Of a stretch of 64,000 nucleotides of DNA, positions 43,901 to 57,284 are shown piece by piece (the first letter of the stretch is position 1; each line of letters opens with the position of its first letter). Location: contig OY783191.1 in the NCBI GenBank assembly GCA_963678675.1, forward strand, positions 12,052,562 through 12,116,561. Direction: 5' to 3'. The notes below the pieces were generated by a model. The model searched no databases and was not told the origin of the DNA. It worked only from the letters and a program-made list of their open reading frames with translations. This stretch comes from Xiphydria camelus. Taxonomy: Eukaryota; Arthropoda; Insecta; Hymenoptera; Xiphydriidae. The position numbers and the translations under genes were made by a program.

Positions 43901-46900
43901 GCAGCAAACGAAACTTAGCTATGATTTTTTTCACTCCGTGTGCTTTGTCAAAGTTAAACAAAAATCGTTCCATTTGTCGGGTGTCGCTTTTCAATTACAT
44001 AACTTTGAAATCAATAAAGATTTTGAAAATTCGTAAAAAGATTCTACATTTTGAAACTTTACCCTTCAAAATGCTCCGTCGACGATCGAGATCGTATCAT
44101 TTTTGATAAAGATACAGCTAACTTAAAACGGCCTTCTGTTTGGTGGAATATACATAAATGGTCCTTTAATTCTTTTGCGGAGTGTATAAGCCTCGTAAAT
44201 AGGAAGAATAAGGAAGCTGATCCTTTTCCCTATTTACCCTTTCCGCACTATTTGTGCAATTAACGCCTACGAAAAACTACTATAGGTATTATAAATATTT
44301 TGCGTACACACATCGCTTTTCCATATTGCATCTTGAAAAACCTTTGTTACCTGTAATAACTCTGCAGTGTAATGCTCTTTGCACCAAAATGTGGCTCGTT
44401 TATACGCTCCTTGACGAATGCGACTGCTTCTTCATTCGAGAAGGTATCCCACAAACCGTCGGAAGCCAGTACGAGGAACATTGGATTGTGATCGCTCAGA
44501 TCGAAGGTTAAAATATCCGGATCTGCTATCACCAATTTCTTGTCTTTCAAAGGATAATCGCCCAGGGCTCGGGAAGTGGCTAAAATACCAGCCACTCGCC
44601 ACACCCCGTTAAAAGTAATGAATCCTCCAGCCTCTTTTATCCTTTTCCTTTCTCGTTGCTGTAAAAGGAAATTCTCGTATAAAGTCTATCTCTTAATAAT
44701 TCTATCTGCTAATGGATAAAGTTCCTCTAGAGAACAAACGGTTACTGCAAAATTTATCATACAAGCATATTTATTGACAATTTCCTCCTAGCTTTTTGTG
44801 GCAAATAGAAATTTTATAGTCTCCCATTATCTTAGAAAATAAGACAAAGCAATGTGAATAATACCTGCTGAGGTTTATGATCAAATGACAAAGGTATCGC
44901 GTTGCCTTTGCCGTCACACATGACGCCTCGAGAATCACCGACATTAGCAACAATAAGTTTATTATCTTCGAGAAGAGCGATCAAAGCCGTAGTACCTAGA
45001 AAAAGAGAAGGTTAATGGCTCGTCCGCACAATTCAAAATATATGGAGCTCGTGCGATATCAGCGTGAACAATATATTTACCAGCTACATCCATATTTTTT
45101 TTCGCTGCTTCAACCAACAGTCTATCTACTGTAAGTACCTCATCCGTCAGTAACCTAGCATAGTTTATTTTATCCCCATCAAGGTAACTTAGTATGTCAA
45201 TCTTTGGTGGCGGCTTCTCTCCAGGTCTACTTGGTCTCACCTAAATAAGTGACAATATTATTTATGAAACATTAGTGAGTTACCTCAAAAAAATGAAATT
45301 GCCATATCAGTAACTCGAATAATGAGTTAATATTAGTATATCATGATTAAAGGGCTCATTTTTCACTAACTTAATGCTCTATTCACGAATTTAATGCTGT
45401 CGGTTTCTCAAAGAAATCCTGTAGTAAGTTCTAATCTTATTTAATATCAGCATCGCCGTATCTGGGAATAATAGATTTTTAAATAATTAGCAGAAACATG
45501 CAACGAAAGAATTTCAGACTCATTTACAGCTCTCAGAATTTGCTAATCCTGTTTGAACTCTGTGTATGTTGTATGTAGATTATACATATACTGCTTGTAA
45601 GTTCTATAGAGTTATAGAACACGCTATTTATTCGGTTCTAATAAACGTCAAAATATTCACGAATTCGAAGGCGATTCAAATATTCATAGTTCGAATTTAA
45701 TAAGTTTCATTTGTTAAAAGAGTATGGTGTGTCTTACCCCGAGAATACAATGTTTCATTCATACTTTGAACATTTCAACAGCCTCGAGTTTTGTGAGTAT
45801 TTTAGTGTTATTTAAAATAGGTAATACATACGTTCTGTCTCATAGGTATTAGAACTACTGTATGCCAGTGAATTTGAGAGATGATTTATTCGGAGTGCTA
45901 TATTTAACCCTTTGGAGTCTATTGGGACATATGTGTCACACCCACGTATTACGTGCGCCTAATGGTAAAAATAGATCCCATTCCCCTAATTACAATAGCG
46001 GAAGATCTGATTGCGTTGGGAACCAGTGGTGCGAATGTAAAAAGAAAACCTGCAAAATCATTGGGGCTACCTCGTTCAAAAATATAAAATATGACTTCAG
46101 ATTATAACACAAGTAAACGAAAAATAATCAGACTCCAAAGGGTTAACTTGTAACCTACGTTTCCTTAGCCTAAATTGGTCGAATATTTTTTTGTATATTA
46201 TATTTCGATCTAGAAAAAAAGTTCTATAGTATGGGCTAAAAAATACCTATTCCCTTACAAAGTTCATTTCTTCTAATAGTTTAGCTGGCTGTTCTTTTTT
46301 AATGTACCGTTGCTACTATTAAATAACGACAGAATCTCAAGTTTCCTTTTTTAATGAAAAGCATTAAATTCGGCAGTAGGAGCATTAAATCAATTTAATA
46401 TGAATGCTTCATCTTGATATCCATTACTCGATTTGTTAACAATAGTAGGTTCAGCTTTACCAAGTTACGAAAGCTACGGTATAGGTATACCAGGGTGTCC
46501 AGCGAATTTTTATTAAAATCTCTCATATAGATCTCGTATAAATAAAAATAATGTAAACAAAATTAAATTAAAAACAATTTTTTAGTTTTATTTTGGTTAC
46601 ATTATTTTTATTGGAAAGTGATACTTTTATCATTTCGAGACAATATCTTATTTCAATGGACTAAAAAGTTCAACGTGTTTCTAAAGTCGACACCCACACT
46701 AGTTAACTGCAGCGCAGAGGTTGAAGCGTAGCGAATATCATTTCCGAGAACCAGAAATTTCGCGCATGACGAGTTTTAAAAGAATGCATATTTTTTTATT
46801 TCCAGTCAAACGGAGTTATCGTACTCATATTCATATGATGTTAGTCTGGCAATCTCTTGTTAGAAAAGAGTGATACTATGCTCTGTTCCGTAAGACAGTA

Positions 46901-49900
46901 TGGCAATTCGAAAGATGAATTCTGGAAAAACTATTCCAGATGAAAAAGTCCCAATTAGAAGACATAAGGTTCAGTTTTTCCCTCCTTAATCCTCCCTATG
47001 CTAAACAAATATTTCTCGTAAAATTCACTGCACGTTACAAGCATCCTGGAAATCGTTACGTTGGAAATCCTGAACTTACAATGAAATATACGCACATTTA
47101 ATTAGAAACGAGATATTAGAATCAAATTCAAAGTGAAACAGATAATACAGGTTTGTTCGGAGATCCGCTCTAAATTTCCGACGTAACAGCGACTTTTAGC
47201 GCTTTGAGCTAGGCTATATGAGCTACATCGAGTGTTTCTCTACCCTTCTTTTGAGATATATCATGGCAAAGGATAGAGATGTGCTCCGTGTAGCCAATAC
47301 AGCCTGCTATAACCCAGCAGGAAACACTATTTGTCGTTTACAAAATCAACGATATTAGCAGGTGTTATACCTCTCTAGTAATTGGCCTCGAAAGACTATC
47401 CAATCTGTTTAACAATACTGGATCCGTAACGCCAATCCTTTGTTTCATACACTCGTCAGTTTGAGAAGTGCTCACAGTCTTTCGGAATGACTTCTTACGT
47501 TCTATTTGGTTTTCGTCACTTTTCTCTTCTTTCTTCGGGTCTATATCGTTCGCAAGATCATCCTCTTCTCTAGGTTTCGGAGTTTTACCCGCTATCATAT
47601 CTTTCAATTTGGTAACTTTGTTATTGATGTTTGGAATGAGCTTATCCCGCGCGTAGTTCGCTGCAAACTATAAAATTACATCGCATCGATGATCAGCCGT
47701 AATTGCAAACTACAACAATGAAGACACGATCAGTCGTTTATAGTATTGATTAAAAAGTCGTCGTAATTCTTTGAGTTCGTCAACTACGCCAATTTTTCAA
47801 ATGTTATGAATGTAAGATACGAATTTCTACAAAATAATTAAATTATCATTGAGACATTAAAATCTTAAAACGTAGTGGCCATTTTCAAAATTTCTCAAAA
47901 AGTACCAACATTATGTACTTTGTAAGAAACTGACATGAGATTCCCCTGGCAGATTTTTTTGAGTGAGTTTCTTATAACAAATCTTATACTTTTAACAATT
48001 TGTACAGTTATCCTGCAAGCTTTCTTAATTTATGTAGGATCTTACAGGACAACACATTTTGTCAGCATGTATTTGTTTTCAGATGAAAAGACTGTTAAAT
48101 GGCCGTTCGCTAAGGTCTACTATTTTATTCATTTTTGGTAGTAGTAAGCTCTTGCTGATAACAATTTTACAGCAAGATTGGCTACCTGGGTCAAGAATCT
48201 GCTAATTAACTGATGTCAATTTATTCTTCTTCTTGTCATGTCTTTTCCCATTAAATAACGATATCTGTTTCTATGGAAAGCGGATAAAGAAATGTTTACT
48301 CGTTTTCATGCATATACAAAAGAACGTTTTTTATCCGCTTTTACGTGCCAGCACGTACATAATGTTCATAACAAATGATAAGTGTATGTAACATTGTATT
48401 GGATAAGAACCGTATGGAGACTGATATTTCTTTCATTCATTTTATATGTACTGGCAATAGATCCATTCTGCCTTGTTACCATGCATTAGGACATGCTGGA
48501 CCAAAAATGCACTGTGCAAATATATATTTTTTTCTATCTGCTTATAACAAAGATTTTGGGTAAGGATACTACGGCTGGATAAAATGAAGTTATAAGACTA
48601 GTGAAAACCAGGCGTCATTAAGAGATTCAGTATATCTATCGCCCCAGTCGAAATCCTATAATAATTCATCCATCAAAAATTAAAACTGCATTTGAAATCA
48701 TGGAAAAATCAAAAGTACATCATTTTGACGGGAATAATAATAGACCAGCGATTTACACGATCACATTCAAAGTTAGGATACCGATGCGAGCTTACGTTGT
48801 TATCCGAACTCGTTCGCTCGAAAGAGTCACGGTTAACAAGAAGCCTTTAGAGTTTTCGTTTTCAAATTTAATTTTTGTAATGAAACGTGAACACTTTCGA
48901 CTACATAATTTACCGTCGCAAGAAAAATTAATCACAATTTACAAATAATACTCAAAAAAGAGATGATACACCCTATTTAACGCAACGAATGTATTTTTCA
49001 TATAAAACAAAAAAACGCATTCGTTTATTCCATTGCTTTGAGTTTCCGCATGTACCGCATATGTCGTAGTAGAAATATTGCTTATCTATCAATGTAAAGC
49101 TATTTATTGGAGAGACTACTTCCGTGCAAATATCGTCAGTTTAGTTCCGATAATATTATACTATACGAATGAATCAATGCAGCAAACTAAAAATAGAGAG
49201 CAAAACCAAAATAACTTTGTCTAAACGAAATACTTATACCACGCTCGACTCTTGATGTTCGAGTCACTATTCGATGGTCGAGTGTATAATAATACAGGGT
49301 AAAATCAACTTCGGTATACATACGTAGACTTTATATTAGACGAGTGTGATGTAGAAATACGTACAGTCTGGAGAATTTCCACCATAAATTAATTCCCTTC
49401 TTTTTTGTGAACGTGCATTACCCGTTTGAACAACCAATTTAGGGAATTCAAATGCTGAACAAGCACATGTGTTTTACGCTTTTTGTGGTACAATTATTCA
49501 TTAAAGTGCAATCCAAATATAAGAAATCTATGTTTCTTGATTCTCTTAAAAATTCGAAGTCAGCATTGATTACTTTTCATATTCCCATTGGACACGTGCA
49601 CTCCAAATTATCTAATTTTTAATATTTCCCAGATGATTTCAAAATTCCAGACTAATTTCTGATCTTCTTCCAATTCTCACAGTTGCTAGATATTCCGAGG
49701 TAAGTCCGTTCAATAATTCCTTCCTGTCTCCTTCTATCAGTTAAAAATGTTTAATTCTAACGGATACCATTAATTTCTCGCGTTTGATCTTTACTCGGTA
49801 GTCATGCAAAAACTCTACGTGTTATATTCTCTACGTACATTAAGGTTTATTCTATTCTGCATACGTTTGTATACTACAGTATTTATTTGTAATCCTTCTC

Positions 49901-51460
49901 CACATCTGTATTTTTCCAATAAAATGTTAAATTACTAAATCCAGCTTTAAAAATCCATGTAATATGCAAATCAACACGTATCATCCGTAACTTTCGATAT
50001 GTAATTCTGTTGATATAACCGATCTATCACAATCATTTCCATTTACACAGTATGCAAACCAATCTCAACAGCTTCGTATAAAGCACCACACAGAATCGAG
50101 CTTAATACGTAGTCGTGAAATATACGCACCTCCCCGCCGTGCCCATCGAATACTGCGAATAACGATACCCCGGTGTCATTGATGTCGCTATTTACCACAA
50201 AACGATCCTCCATACGGGCCCTGAGCCCTTGAACGGCGTAAGCCGCCACATAGCCCTCCTTCAATTCCCAACTGAGTTTCTCCCCATTACTCACAGAGTT
50301 ATTCACTAGAAACTGCAGTTTCGAAACCTACAAGAAAACCCGAAATAGTGCGATCGGAACGTCACAGGAGACGCGAGACTGTAGTCTTTGCGACATTGAA
50401 TGCGGAATCTACTTTTATCATCCATGATCATTCCGTACCAAAGGGATGGTAGAGTTTAATTTCGCGCTGATCAACGTGTTTATCCTTACCCAATAAAGAT
50501 TCATTAGCTATTCGTACGACGTAATGACTTACGATAAAGAAGTCTCGGTTTAAATAAATATGTAAGGATGATCCCGATGGACCAAAATCTTAATCATTTC
50601 GCAACAACACTGTCTACAGACGCCGTACAATGGTTTCTAGATATACCTTCGATGTGGATCGCCCCAGAGAGTACTGAATCCTCCCGAGAAAAGTCCTACT
50701 CCAAACGTCAACAGCTTGGAGGTAGAAAAGCATTACTGCCAAAACTATGCCGCATACTAGCACCTCCGGCCTGAGCGCATACGCTCGTATCAATCGCCAG
50801 AAATAGCCCAGTGGCGTATTCACCCCTGCGTTAAGACTGGTGGGTATACCCACCGCAAATTTCGATACCAGCTTCATGTGGGACACATACGTCTATGATA
50901 AAATGACAAATTAAATTGGAACGCGACATTTCACGCAATCGAATGTTGAAGGTTGTACATAAATTTATCAAGCAATGTGCTACAAAGTGAAAAATGACAT
51001 CGTCGACGGACCTTTTCTTAACATCTTTCTCTTGAAAATAGTTTCAACTTCGACATCGACTCTCGGCAGCAGTGCATTTTTCATGGAAATCATCGTCTTA
51101 CCCTTGTGGGTTTAGCGCAAAATGACAACAGACGATCGAAATTATGCATTAAAAATGAAAGGACTGGTTCAATGATTAAATCCTTACCCTGAGCCTTAAC
51201 ATAATCCCATATACATAACTTTCGCATTTCGCTTAAACACTTATCTCAGAATTCTATAAATTCGATGTCGTCCGACTAGCGCGTCGAGGGTTTAAAGTTA
51301 CGAACCTATCGGAGGCGGAGCCAACCAAAGTCTCGCGATTACGCGTCAAGGCGAGCGTAGCTAAAGTTTGCAATTTTGACCCAGCTTATATTCGAATAAA
51401 GTCGTGCACATTTCGAACGATTACCTGGTAAAGGACTTTGTCTTCCAGTTCGTCATCCAT
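40936..51460 (-). CDS. PPM1L: PPM1L-like PP2C protein phosphatase, membrane-anchored, eight exons
   Basis: Exons 51460-51425, 50892-50647, 50327-50130, 47667-47371, 45240-45081, 44995-44865, 44658-44351 and 41020-40936 join in phase into 486 residues. PPM1L is an ER-anchored Mg/Mn-dependent Ser/Thr phosphatase that in mammals acts on stress-kinase and ceramide-transport targets. Visible are a membrane segment (~56-73, [18 protein letters not shown]) and the metal-binding PP2C motifs: ARMEDRF (E134, D135), FDGHGGE (155-160), VANVGDSRG (D333), [16 protein letters not shown] (D423) and SLDNITVVV (D463, N464). All donors and acceptors are GT-AG. The start in [12 protein letters not shown] is the only ATG in phase with an upstream stop nearby. 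An added stretch (~residues 180-290) rich in Lys/Glu/Asp sits between GHGGE and the GTTALIALL strand, longer than in the human protein. Introns carry several MITEs. Confidence 0.92.
41593..42494. mobile_element. TTAA-target element (902 bp) in the last PPM1L intron
   Basis: GGTAGTTGGGACTCGATTT and its inverse AAATCGAGTCCCAACTACC are flanked by TTAA on both sides, as for piggyBac or Kolobok elements. It has no transposase. A second MITE is nested inside it. Confidence 0.8.
41761..41922. repeat. 162 bp GGGCCC MITE nested in the TTAA element
   Basis: GGGCCCCACAGACGATCAAC and its inverse GTTGATCGTCTGTAGGGCCC are joined by a further ~17 bp of arm (CAGGTTGGTCAACTTTG). The exact target duplication is unclear. 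Confidence 0.8.
42524..44137. mobile_element. ~1.6 kb element with long imperfect TIRs, in the PPM1L intron
   Basis: GAAGGCCCTTTTAAACTGGC at the left pairs with its diverged inverse at 44115-44137, and similarity continues for about 200 bp inward (AATCTTTATTGATTTCAAAG and so on). A further inverted copy of the arm lies at 42771-42960. It is decayed, with no coding content recognised. Confidence 0.55.
45908..46142. repeat. piggyBac-like MITE (235 bp), TTAA target
   Basis: CCCTTTGGAGTCT and its inverse AGACTCCAAAGGG sit between TTAA on both sides, inside the PPM1L intron 45241-47370. The CCCTTTG start is typical of piggyBac ends. Confidence 0.8.
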
Positions 51461-51998
51461 AATCTCCCGTGGATCTCTGCCGTTCGGCCCTCTGTCGGGC
51501 CGCTAGCCCAGGTGTTTACAGCAAACAGAAATATACGCCGTATGTGTGATCCCAAGGTATGTACGTTGGTCGAAAGGCACGGGTAAACTTCGGTAGGTAC
51601 TCGATCAAAACTCACGTTCGACTTTGTTGATGTCGCATCGAGCCCTGTCGCGTTCGAAAGGTACCGTCAATTGCTGTTAATTAAAATTAGCAAAATGAGG
51701 AAGTGTATTTCAGTTTCGGAAAACCGAATAACGTATATCTTTTACCTTTTCATCAAGTCTCACTGCAATTGACCACGATCCCGCACAAGCATCGGCGGCC
51801 GTGGTTGCAGACGAACTCATCAGCGTACGCCGCATTGTCGTCTGTTGTTAGCGGGAATTAAAAATAGCGAATGGTTTCTTTTTCGTAATCTTTCGATAAG
51901 TTCGCAGCGCCTTACGCGATTATTATATGCAAAGCGAAGAAAGAACAATTTACTGAATGTCTACGGAAAAATATTACTGCCGGCTGTGTAGGTACATA
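51461..51998. other. Upstream region of PPM1L
   Basis: This must contain the 5' UTR and promoter of the minus-strand phosphatase gene. No TATA box or further coding exon could be identified with confidence. Confidence 0.4.
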
Positions 51999-52209
51999 CA
52001 CCCGCGTGCACGGATTCTAATCATGGTGACTTTCTAAAATATCATTTTTAAACATACTAGCCAATGAGCAATTAATTCTCATGCCCTCATTAGCTACGGT
52101 GGTGTCTACTCTCGTTAATGAAAGCATGAGAATTAATTGTTCATTGGCTAGTATGTTTAAAAATGACATTTTAGAAAGTCACCATGATTAGAATCCGTGC
52201 ACGCGGGTG
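51999..52209. repeat. CACCC MITE family, copy with a different subterminal block
   Basis: CACCCGCGTGCACGGATTCT and its inverse are flanked by TA. The block next to the ends is AATCATGGTGACTTT where other copies have CTGTCGCTGGTGACTTT. Confidence 0.85.
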
Positions 52210-52214
52210 TATGT

Positions 52215-54660
52215 ACCGGGTCTCCACGTATGTTGTATACATAGGACGATATGGTACGTAGCGATTTGTAGACTCTAGGTTCTTCGCTATTGGTCGGAGA
52301 CGCAAGGACGCCGAACGATTGGCTCTGTCGATCGCCGGCAGACGTCAATCGTCGCGACAGAAGTTCCCTAGGGCGCAGACGAGAAAGTATGGCAGTTGAC
52401 ACATACACCCGGGCTCACGGAATCTGTCGCTGGTGACTTTTTTTAAATGTTATTTTTAAACGTACTAACCAATGATTAATCAATCCTCGTGCTTTCATTA
52501 ACGAGAGTAGACGTCACCGTAGCTAATGAGGGCATGAGAATTAATTGTTCACTGGTTAGTACGTTTAAAAATAAGGTTTAAAAAAAGTCACCAGCGACAG
52601 ATTTCGTGAGCACGGGTGTACGTTTGTTTACAAAGTGGAATTTTTCAGAGTAATTGTATTTTTTTGAAATAAAACGTGGTTTTCAAAGTTAATAAAATAT
52701 TTCCATTCGCGAAACGATTTCCTTCGCGTTTATTTCGACCCTCGGACGCGCTTGTTAATAAAAAGTAAAAATACAGTTAAGTCGGAGTAATGAAGGAAGG
52801 GCGATAAATCTTGGGAGAAATGTAAAATAATTAACGAGTGACGATAAGAGACAAGTGAACCGAAGTGGAAAATTACAGTGACCAGGCAGTTCTCAGGATT
52901 TTTGAGTAGGGTAAGTGAAACGATAAATCGAGACGAATAACAAAAATGAATTGTTTTGAAGTCATTCAATTTCTTTATACTTAACAAAGGCAATATAATA
53001 CAAAAATTATTTGTAGAATTAAAGAAAATGATGAAGTGTTCATGGAAATCACTTCGACTATGGCCGAAGCAAGACGACCCTAAACGAATGGATGACGGAA
53101 GAGTTCGACAATGTGCATCAGCCTCCATGGAGAAATGTGCCAAAGACGAAGGACGATTAGTGTGCCGCTCATGAGTTAGAAATAAATGAAACGTAAGATA
53201 TTATTCATACAGAAATAGAATGTAGTGTATAGGTATTTATTTACCAGTATGACTCACATTACCATCCGCTAACCAACGATATTGAATATTTCAGCAAGCC
53301 ACCAGCAAGCAGAACTCACCATTGCTTCATCTTTACAGGAGACGTTCTAAATAATTTCCTTGTTCAGCTGAGCAATAATCCAAATGGTCGTGCAATGCTG
53401 AGATCGCGACAACGAGCATCAACTCCCCCGGAGGACACGCAAAGCTTTATCTCAGCATTGCACGACCATTTGGATTATTGCTCGGCTGAACAAGGAAATC
53501 ATTTTGAATGTCTCCTGTAAAGATGAAGCAATGGTGAGTTTTCCAAAAAATGTTATGAAAAGGATTTGCTTAAATTCGTGGTATCGCTTTCCATAATTTT
53601 ATTAACCTTTCACGGTCTTTCTGATGTTACAGCTTTTCGTGTCCTCCAGGGGAGTTGATGCTCGTTTTCGCGATCTCAGCATTGCACGACCATTTGGATT
53701 ATTGCTCGGCTGAACAAGGAAATCATTTTGAACGTCTCCTGTAAAGACGAAGCAATGGTGAGTTCTGCTTGCTGGTGGCTTGCTGAAATATTCAATATCG
53801 TTGGTTAGCGGATGGTAATGTGAGTCATACTGGTAAATAAATACCTATACAATACATTCTATTTCTGTATGAATAATATCTTACGTTTCATTTATTTCTA
53901 ACTCATGAGCGGCACACCAATCGTCCTTCGTCTTTGGCACATTTCTCCATGGAGGCTGACGCACATTGTCGAACTCTTCCGTCATCCATTCATTTAGGGT
54001 CGTCTTGCTTCGGCCATAGTCGAAGTGATTTCCATGAAGACTTCAGCATTTTCTTTAATTCTACGAATAATTTTTGTATTATATTGCCTTTGTAAAGTAT
54101 AAAGAAATTGAATGACTTCAAAACAATTCATTTTTGTTATTCCTCTCGATTTATCGTTACACTTACCCTACTCAAAAATCCTGAGAACTGCCTGGTCACT
54201 GTAATTTTCCACGTCGGTTCACTTGTCTCTTATCGTCACTCGTTAATTATTTTACATTTCTCCCAAGATTTATCGCTCTTCCTTCATTACTCCGATTTAA
54301 CTGTATTTTTACTTTTTATTAATAAGCGCGTCCGAGGGTCGAAATAAACGCAAAGGAAATCGTTTCGCGAATGGAAATATTTTATTAACTTTGAAAACCA
54401 CGTTTTATTTCAAAAAATACAATTACTCTAAAAAATTCCACTTTGTAAACAAACGTATGTGTCAACTGCCATACTTTCTCGTCTGCTAGGTGTCTGCGCC
54501 CTAGGGAACTTCTGTCGCGACGATTGACGTCTGCCGGCGATCGACAGAGCCAATCGTTCGGCGCCCTTGCGCCTCCGACCAATAGCGGACAACCTAGAGT
54601 CTACAAATCGCTACATACCATATCGTCCTATGTATACAACATACGTGGAGACCCGGTATA
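52215..54660. mobile_element. Foldback element, copy 1 (~2.45 kb, arms >1.1 kb)
   Basis: ACCGGGTCTCCACGTATGTT at the left returns inverted at 54660, and nearly the whole element is two inverted arms meeting near 53500. The arms keep short frames (for example the plus-strand stretch at 53090-53175 and its mirror) that look like decayed transposase sequence. A CACCC MITE (52406-52618) sits in the left arm. The other arm (54455) and the second foldback (57655) show the empty TA. Confidence 0.8.
52406..52618. repeat. CACCC MITE family, copy with proven TA insertion
   Basis: CACCCGGGCTCACGG to CGTGAGCACGGGTG, inserted at ACACA/TA/CGTTTG. The mirror sequences at 54450-54460 and 57655-57665 lack it. 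Confidence 0.9.
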
Positions 54661-56321
54661 GGTATACCGGGTGTTAAGTGGCCCGGAGACGGTCAATAAT
54701 ATTGTCAATGGTACTCATTGATGCATCCAATTGATCGTGTAGGAAGCAATTGATGCCATTGTCAATCGATGGACGGAGATTGATAGGAAATTTGATTGAA
54801 GCACATTGACGGGGACCATTGACGCATCCCAATTGATCGTGTAATCGAGAAATTGACAATCGTTCGGGCAGTTGCACCAGACGGCCACGCGATGACGGAT
54901 ACGCCATATAATAAAACTTAACTAATAAACGACTCGACTCGCGAGAAATTCACTTCCACTAATAAAACCTAACCAATAAAAGACTCGACTCGCGAGAAAT
55001 TCACTGCCACTGATGAAATATTGACGTATTCATTGGATCTTCATCAATCACAATTGCAATTGAAATCATCAATCTTATTGACAATATTATTGACGGTCTA
55101 TGTGCTATTCCATCAATCGCAATTGATCAATTTCATTGACAATATTATTAGAGTTTTTGGACTGCTAAACTGCACGTCCTGGTTTTCGGTTATCGGTTAT
55201 TGTGAGCATGCGCAGATTTATTCCCTGAACGTTAACACCATCTTGTTGAAATTAGTTTTTGATCCTTAAGAAGGCGTTACGTATAACGTAAGTGTAGCGG
55301 ACTACACTATAAGGCGCGTTCACATAGGCACGCCCGGCAGCGGCGACCCTCGGAGACGCGGCCGCTTTATTTCAATTACAACGCTTACAACTGTCATCGG
55401 CATAAAGATATGTCATCGATCGGGCACGTGCCGTTTTCCTCTAGACCTCCAGACTCGGTCTTTCTTCTGACGCCATTCGTCCTTCTCCCTACTCCCTAGG
55501 CGCACTCTAGCGACAGTGCATTTCCGTTATCGCTTATTAAGCGTACCCTATTCTCCGTCTAATAAGGTATCACGTTAAGCTAGGAATCCACTACACTCGA
55601 CTCGACTCGACTCGACTTGACACGACTCGACGCGACTCGACACGACGCGTTTCTGATCGCATGATTTTCCATGTATTTAAATGGCGTAGAAATCCACTAG
55701 GCTCGACACGACTCGACTCGACTCGACACGACACTTTTCTGGCTGGCCAGAAATTTGTCGCGTCGAGTCGAGTCGAGTCGAGTCGAGCCTAGTGGACACG
55801 GTTTGCGCGCACATCGAGATATGGACCGATGAGCGAACAGTTGATTTGCGGCAGTCTTGCTTGGAAAGTCGATAAGAGCAGTTCGAAGATTTTACATTAA
55901 TTTCGCAGAGGAATGGAGGAGGATCTCATTAATAAAGTTAGAGCATATGAGATGCTGTGAAATATACATAATTTGAAATATAGAGACCAAAATATACGCA
56001 ACGAAGCTTGAGACGAAATCTCAAAAGCCTTGAATAGACCAAGTAAACATAAATAGGTATATAGTAAATTTCAATCTGTATAGATGTTACAGAGAAGCAA
56101 TAATTGGAAAAATTATAGAGCCATACACGATGTATCCTTGTATGTTAAAATTTAAAAGGACGAAGCACTACCGTCGTGTCGAGTAGCGTCGAGTCGTGTC
56201 GCGTCGATTCCAGTGGACACACCACGCAAATTTTTGTCACCGTGTCGTGTCGAGTGTACCGTTGTCGCGTCTGTAGTCAGACTTAACTTAAAATCCCTAT
56301 TTCCGGAAATTACTAGATCTG

Positions 56322-57066
56322 TGGCGGCGCATTTAAACGCTTTGTATTAACGTTTAATCATCATTGTTCATTAGGAAGTAAAGTATAGATGAAACGTAGT
56401 AGAGAGAAAGAACGAGAACGTCGGGGACTGCGTGATAAGCTAAATAAGCCGCAAGCCACTGCGATCTCCGTTTATAAATATAGTATTTCCTTTCGTGAAC
56501 CGAAGACTGCGATCTCCGTTTATAAATATGGTATTTCCTTTCACGAACCGATAGGCCATAGTTTAGCTAGCGAGAATAAGTCCCCTTTCTTCGAGTCACG
56601 TAGGTGTGCGCGGATAAGTTTCCGTCATCGATTGCGTAAGACCGAGCGCGGTAGATCCATGGGGGTCGACGCGTTCTTTCTTCGCACGTGGACGCGTGGT
56701 GCGTGGATTACATCATCGTGCGTAGAGGGAGAAAGTGGGAGTGGAGTTCTTGACTTCGCCTAGAGCCGAGTATTAGATTGGTTCCCCACCGTTGCCGAAA
56801 GGCGGGGACTTAGGATTTAAAAGGGTGCACTTTGCCGCTCGCGGGGCACTCAGATAAAGATTTATAACGCGACTTTATATTCGAAAATGTGCCAAAATAT
56901 ATTCGATTGGTGATCACCTCATTTCAAGAAAGAATAGTTTTCTTTCTACCTAAATAAAACTCTCCAGTTCCTGATCCGCCTCCTTTCAAGCAGAGTGGGT
57001 TAGCACTCCACGGGCACGGACCTGCCCCCTGGAATTGGACAAAGAAGACCAGCCCGGCACGCAACA
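56322..57066 (+). repeat. Probable solo LTR
   Basis: It begins TGTGGCGGCGCATTTAAACG and ends GGCACGCAACA. It holds a TATA-like TTTAAAAG near 56818 and an AATAAA near 56952. A 48 bp unit (CTGCGATCTCCGTTTATAAA..) is repeated twice at ~56459-56555. The right end resembles 30240-30310. No matching target duplication is seen, because a foldback abuts its right end. Confidence 0.5.
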
Positions 57067-57284
57067 CCGTATGTCCGCGATCATTTGAACCATAGGAAAA
57101 TTGCGAGTTTTGCATGAGCACCCCTTTGGGTCTTCTCGTCCAATAGAATCACCGGAGAAGCGTGAATGCGCATGCGCATGCGCATTCACGCTTCTCCGGT
57201 GATTCTATTGGACGAGGAGACCCAAAGGGGTGCTCATGCAAAACTCGCAATTTTCCTATGGTTCAAATGATCGCGGACATACGG
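57067..57284. repeat. CCGTATGTCCGCG foldback, short form (218 bp)
   Basis: It has the same arms as the 12467-12782 copy, but the axis is GCATGCGCATGCGC and the inner ~50 bp of each arm are lost. It is flanked by AC on the left and TA on the right. Confidence 0.85.

Noticed and set aside
56389..56763. 124-codon frame with a basic N-terminus
   Set aside because: It lies inside an LTR-like block with a duplicated 48 bp unit and TATA/poly(A) signals; it resembles no protein.
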